Shown: piece after piece, positions 60,806-64,000 of the stretch | How the letters are laid out: each line of letters begins with the position of its first letter | How positions within the stretch are numbered: the stretch's first letter is position 1 | Assembly (NCBI GenBank): GCA_900319235.1 | Contig: ONNR01000018.1 | Coordinates: forward strand, 1 to 64,000 | Direction: 5' to 3' | DNA length: 64,000 nucleotides | Source of the DNA: an uncultured Prevotellaceae bacterium | GTDB lineage: Bacteria; Bacteroidota; Bacteroidia; Bacteroidales; UBA3663 | Notes under the pieces: generated by a model | What the model saw: only the letters and a program-made list of their open reading frames with translations | The model's database searches: none | What the model was told of the DNA's origin: nothing | Made by a program: the position numbers and the translations under genes

Positions 60806-62422
60806 TTATTCGAATGCACCCATCTTGAGCATGCTTACCTCCTGCTGGGTGAGGTGACGCCAGCGGCCACGTGGCAGGTTCTTCTTGGTGAGTCCTGCGA
60901 AATAAACGCGGTCGAGCTTCACGACACGATAGCCGAGGTGCTCGAAGATACGACGCACGATACGGTTCTTGCCCGAGTGGATCTCGATACCAACCTGGTT
61001 CTTGTCCTCTTCGTTGGCATAAGCAATGGCATCAGCATGGATGGGACCATCGTCGAGTTCGATGCCTGCTGCAATGCGAGCGAGATCGGTCTCAGCCACA
61101 TCCTTGTCAAGCCATACGTGATAGATCTTCTTCTTGATGTACTTGGGATGGGTGAGTTTCGAAGCGAGGTCACCATCGTTGGTGAGGAGCAGCACACCAG
61201 TGGTGTTGCGGTCGAGACGACCAACAGGATAGATGCGCTCGCGGCTTGCATTGCGCACCAGATCCATAACGGTCTGACGGCCCTGTGGATCATCGCTGGT
61301 GGTGACGGTATCCTTCGGCTTGTTGAGGAGTACATAGACCTTGCGCTCGAGGCTTACGGGCTGGTCGTTGAAGGTCACCTGATCCTTGCGGGTCACCTTG
61401 GTGCCGAGTTCGGTAACAACCTCACCGTTTACCTTGACCAAACCAGCTGCGATGTGCTCGTCGGCTTCACGACGCGAGCAAACGCCTGCATTGGCCAAAT
61501 ACTTGTTGAGACGCAGTTCCTCATTCGGATCGACGATTGCCTCGGTGTATTCCACCGGACGATGTGGGTTGTAGCCCTGATGCTTGCGATTGGGTTTCTG
61601 CTTCTGAGGACGTCCGAAACCGCCCTGCTGGGGACGACCGTAGCCACCCTGCTGGGGACGACCATAACCTCCCTGCTGGGGACGGCCATAACCGCCCTGC
61701 TGGGGACGACCGTAGCCACCCTGCTGGGGACGGCCATAACCACCCTGCTGACGACCGTAACCGCCCTGCGGACGGCCGTAACCACCCTGCTGAGGACGCT
61801 GATAGCCGCGTGGCTGGTAACCGCCCTGTGGCTGATAGTTCTGAACATATCCACCTTCCTGTGGCTGCTGATTCTCCTGAGCCTTGCCTTCCTGAGGCTC
61901 GCCCTGTGGATGCTGATAGCCCTGATTATCGTTGTAGCGCTGGTAGCCGTTATTGGGACGCTGTGGACGCTGGTAGCTCTGATAACCGCCCTGCTCGCCA
62001 TCCTGGTTGTAACGACGATAGCCGCCCTGGGGACGCTGTGGACGCTGATAGCTGCCCTGGTAGCCGCCGCCCTGTGGACGCTGGTAGCCACCACCCTGCT
62101 GATAGCCGCCTTCGCCTTCCTGTGGGCGCTGATAGCCTTCGCCATCCTGCATTGGACGCTGGTAACCGCCACCACGCTGATAGCCGCCACCACGCTGGTA
62201 GCCGCCACCACGCTGATAACCGCCGCCACGACCATATCCGCTATAGTCGTTGGCGCCACCGCGCTGATAAGAGTTACGTGACTGTGGATCATAGGCGGCT
62301 GCGTTACCGAAGCGGCTCTCGCCGATTCTGGGACGACGCTTTGGCGCCTGCTGTGATGCACCTTCTGGTGCTGCATTACCCTCCTGTGGGGTATTTGCCT
62401 GTGGGTTCTGATTTTCTTCCAT
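60806..62422 (-). CDS. RluB/RsuA-family pseudouridine synthase with a long disordered N-terminus
   Basis: A 538-residue protein. Residues ~295-355 are an S4 RNA-binding domain (LRLNKYLANAGVCSRREADE), and the rest is the RsuA/RluB catalytic domain with catalytic Asp near 403 in VGRLDRNTTGVLLL. It isomerises a uridine in ribosomal RNA. The first ~290 residues are unusual: a low-complexity tail of GGYQR, GYQRPQ and GGYGRPQQ repeats, at DNA level a 24-bp tandem repeat near 61610-61790. I choose ATG 62422; the open frame begins two codons earlier at a TTG. purB ends 2 bp upstream. Confidence 0.92.
   Translation of the reverse strand: MEENQNPQANTPQEGNAAPEGASQQAPKRRPRIGESRFGNAAAYDPQSRNSYQRGGANDYSGYGRGGGYQRGGGYQRGGGYQRGGGYQRPMQDGEGYQRPQEGEGGYQQGGGYQRPQGGGYQGSYQRPQRPQGGYRRYNQDGEQGGYQSYQRPQRPNNGYQRYNDNQGYQHPQGEPQEGKAQENQQPQEGGYVQNYQPQGGYQPRGYQRPQQGGYGRPQGGYGRQQGGYGRPQQGGYGRPQQGGYGRPQQGGYGRPQQGGYGRPQQGGFGRPQKQKPNRKHQGYNPHRPVEYTEAIVDPNEELRLNKYLANAGVCSRREADEHIAAGLVKVNGEVVTELGTKVTRKDQVTFNDQPVSLERKVYVLLNKPKDTVTTSDDPQGRQTVMDLVRNASRERIYPVGRLDRNTTGVLLLTNDGDLASKLTHPKYIKKKIYHVWLDKDVAETDLARIAAGIELDDGPIHADAIAYANEEDKNQVGIEIHSGKNRIVRRIFEHLGYRVVKLDRVYFAGLTKKNLPRGRWRHLTQQEVSMLKMGAFE
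61610..61790. repeat. 24-bp coding tandem repeat (GGYGRPQQ)
   Basis: About seven nearly identical 24-bp units encode GGYGRPQQ inside the N-terminal tail of the pseudouridine synthase. The unit, a multiple of three, lets copy number change without frameshift. A second, looser set of GGGYQR codons lies at 62160-62230. Confidence 0.85.
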
Positions 62423-62424
62423 AA

Positions 62425-63774
62425 TCAAATTCCGGTGTAGTTAGTTGGAGAAAGCGCATGCAACTCTGCTTTCACTGACTCCGATACGTTTAATGAATCT
62501 ATAAAATTAGCAATGGTTTGTTCGTTCATACCCGTATTGACACGGGTCAAAGCTTTAAGTGTCTCGTAAGGCTTGGGATAGCCTTCGCGACGAAGAATGG
62601 TTTGGATGCCCTCGGCTACGACAGCCCAGGCATTGTCAAGATCGCGACGGATAGCGTTCTCATTGAGCAGAAGTTTGCCAAGTCCTTTCTTTGTCGATGC
62701 CAAGGCAATGAGCATATGGCCCATGGGGACACCGACATTACGCAAGACTGTCGAATCGGTGAGGTCGCGCTGGAGACGGCTTACCGGCAACTTGGTGGCA
62801 AGGTGATCGAGGATGGCGTTGGCAATGCCAAGGTTGCCCTCCGAATTCTCATAGTCGATGGGATTGACCTTATGAGGCATAGCGCTGGAACCTACCTCGC
62901 CGGCCTTGATCTGCTGCTTGAAATACTCCATCGAGATGTACTGCCAGAAGTCACGGTCGAGGTCAAGGAGAACTACATTGATGCGACGCATGGCGTCGAA
63001 AAGAGCCGCAAGGTTATCATAATTAGAAATCTGCGTAGTCCATTCCTCACGTTCGATACCAAGGCGCTCGTGGAGGAACGCGTTGCCGAAGGCACGCCAA
63101 TCGCGGTTGGGATAAGCGATGTGATGAGCATTGAAGTTGCCTGTAGCACCGCCGAACTTACCGCTGATCTTCACCTGGCGCAGGTTCTCGAGCTGCTGGT
63201 TCAAACGATAGACAAAGACCATCACCTCTTTACCAAGGCGTGTGGGTGAAGCGGGCTGACCATGAGTGCGGGCAAGCATTGGAATGTCCTTCCACTCTTC
63301 GGCATAGCGAGCAAGGATAACGATCACTTCCTGGAGTGCAGGAATATAGACCTCATAGATGGCCTCCTTGATCGACATGGGTACAGAAGTGTTATTGATG
63401 TCCTGGCTGGTAAGACCGAAGTGGATGAACTCCTTGTACTTCTCAAGACCAAGACGGTCGAACTCCTCCTTGAGGAGATATTCTACAGCCTTCACATCGT
63501 GATTGGTCACCTTCTCGATGTCCTTGACACGCTGGGCTTCGGCTGGGGTAAAATTGCGATAGATATCGCGAAGACTGTCGAAAATACGACTATCGACACT
63601 GGACAATTGTGGCAACGGAAGTTCACAAAGTGCTATGAAATACTCGACTTCCACACGAACGCGATACTTGATGAGGGCAAACTCGGAAAAGTATTCGCTA
63701 AGGACCTCCGTCTTGGAATGATAACGTCCATCGATAGGCGAGACAGCCGTCAGTGGACTGAATGAAAATTCCAT
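62425..63774 (-). CDS. purB: Adenylosuccinate lyase
   Basis: A 449-residue enzyme of the fumarase/aspartase superfamily that acts twice in purine synthesis (SAICAR to AICAR; adenylosuccinate to AMP). Signatures: SPIDGRYHSKT at the start, FIHFGLTSQDINNT, the catalytic His in ARTHGQPASPT and the mobile loop GSSAMPHKVNP near 295-305. Normal length. First gene of the leftward purB, pseudouridine synthase, asnS run. Confidence 0.97.
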   Translation of the reverse strand: MEFSFSPLTAVSPIDGRYHSKTEVLSEYFSEFALIKYRVRVEVEYFIALCELPLPQLSSVDSRIFDSLRDIYRNFTPAEAQRVKDIEKVTNHDVKAVEYLLKEEFDRLGLEKYKEFIHFGLTSQDINNTSVPMSIKEAIYEVYIPALQEVIVILARYAEEWKDIPMLARTHGQPASPTRLGKEVMVFVYRLNQQLENLRQVKISGKFGGATGNFNAHHIAYPNRDWRAFGNAFLHERLGIEREEWTTQISNYDNLAALFDAMRRINVVLLDLDRDFWQYISMEYFKQQIKAGEVGSSAMPHKVNPIDYENSEGNLGIANAILDHLATKLPVSRLQRDLTDSTVLRNVGVPMGHMLIALASTKKGLGKLLLNENAIRRDLDNAWAVVAEGIQTILRREGYPKPYETLKALTRVNTGMNEQTIANFIDSLNVSESVKAELHALSPTNYTGI

Positions 63775-63896
63775 TTTCTACAAAAGATAGTTAAAAGGGG
63801 GTTAAAGGGATGTTAATGTAATACTAATGTGACGTAAATAGGGAGCAAAAGAATAGTAAAAAGGGACAAAAGTTTCTTGGGGTGAACAATTATCAC

Positions 63897-64000
63897 TTAT
63901 TTCCAGAAATGGAATCCTACGTTGAACATGAGTGCGCTGACTCTGGCCGTACTTCCGTCGATGACGTCATTCCATACACCTGGCATGTAATCGACGCCAA
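63897..64000 (-). CDS. 3' end of an outer membrane beta-barrel gene (partial)
   Basis: The last 34 codons of a leftward gene that enters from the right edge, ending at TAA (63897-63899). The translation ends ARVSALMFNVGFHFWK, with alternating hydrophobic and aromatic residues and a terminal aromatic, the usual final strand of Bacteroidota outer membrane proteins. The family cannot be given from so little. Confidence 0.6.
   Translation of the reverse strand, partial: GVDYMPGVWNDVIDGSTARVSALMFNVGFHFWK

Noticed and set aside
1-64000. tRNA or rRNA genes
   Set aside because: No cloverleaf with T-loop GTTCRA and matching acceptor stem was found by eye, and there are no rRNA signatures.
1-64000. 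Insertion sequences or integrase/transposase genes
   Set aside because: No transposase, integrase or relaxase motifs in any large frame.

Overview
The window looks like a chromosomal segment of a Bacteroidales bacterium, most likely Prevotella/Segatella-like. The evidence is SusC/SusD proteins, many lipoproteins, Bacteroidota families (DUF3078, DUF4919, Wzi, DUF2027-Smr), gene starts without Shine-Dalgarno sites, and about eighteen copies of the Bacteroidota promoter signature (TTTG, 19-20 nt, TAnnTTTG) upstream of genes. The affiliation is inferred from family content and signals; no rRNA gene is present.

Layout. 1-2116: the 3' end of an unidentified gene, a 42-bp tandem hairpin array and an AAA-ATPase/PD-(D/E)XK protein. 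2348-16772: a glucuronoxylan utilisation locus (UxuB-like reductase, GH115 alpha-glucuronidase, GH10 xylanase, GH35-like enzyme, GPH sugar symporter, GH43 enzyme, SGNH acetylesterase) split by a His-rich Zn/Cd-type P-type ATPase. The content resembles the Prevotella bryantii xyn cluster. 17279-23578: SusC, SusD and two accessory lipoproteins under one strong promoter, ended by a clear terminator. 23667-38088: envelope and housekeeping genes (DUF4847, Wzi, DivIC-like, agmatine deiminase, GapA, QueA, Smr protein, YitT, GT4 glycosyltransferase, and a broken and an intact LTA-synthase-like sulfatase). 38190-44305: LpxL-like acyltransferase, UvrD/PcrA helicase, ClpS, ClpA. 44306-45996: mostly non-coding, with two more 41-42 bp tandem arrays. 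45997-53723: YqiA-like esterase, Nif3, DUF3078, zinc-ribbon protein, DnaB, DUF4919, DegP. 53917-64000: RNase P RNA, TPR protein, LeuS, AsnS, a pseudouridine synthase with a long Gly/Tyr/Gln-rich tail, PurB, and the 3' end of an outer-membrane barrel gene.

The xylan genes form a coherent pathway: GH10 cuts the backbone, GH115 and the acetylesterase remove side groups, the GPH carrier imports oligomers, cytosolic GH43 finishes them, and UxuB handles released uronate. Neither a hybrid two-component regulator nor UxuA/UxuC is visible in the window.

The most unusual feature is the non-coding DNA. Many intergenic gaps carry short arrays of 9-10 bp units whose sequence differs from locus to locus while the unit length stays the same. 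Some run into stop codons, and one lies in frame inside the GH115 gene. Three loci carry a related long palindrome with a conserved loop. Three further arrays have 41-42 bp units, two of them built of hairpins. I do not recognise these as a described family.
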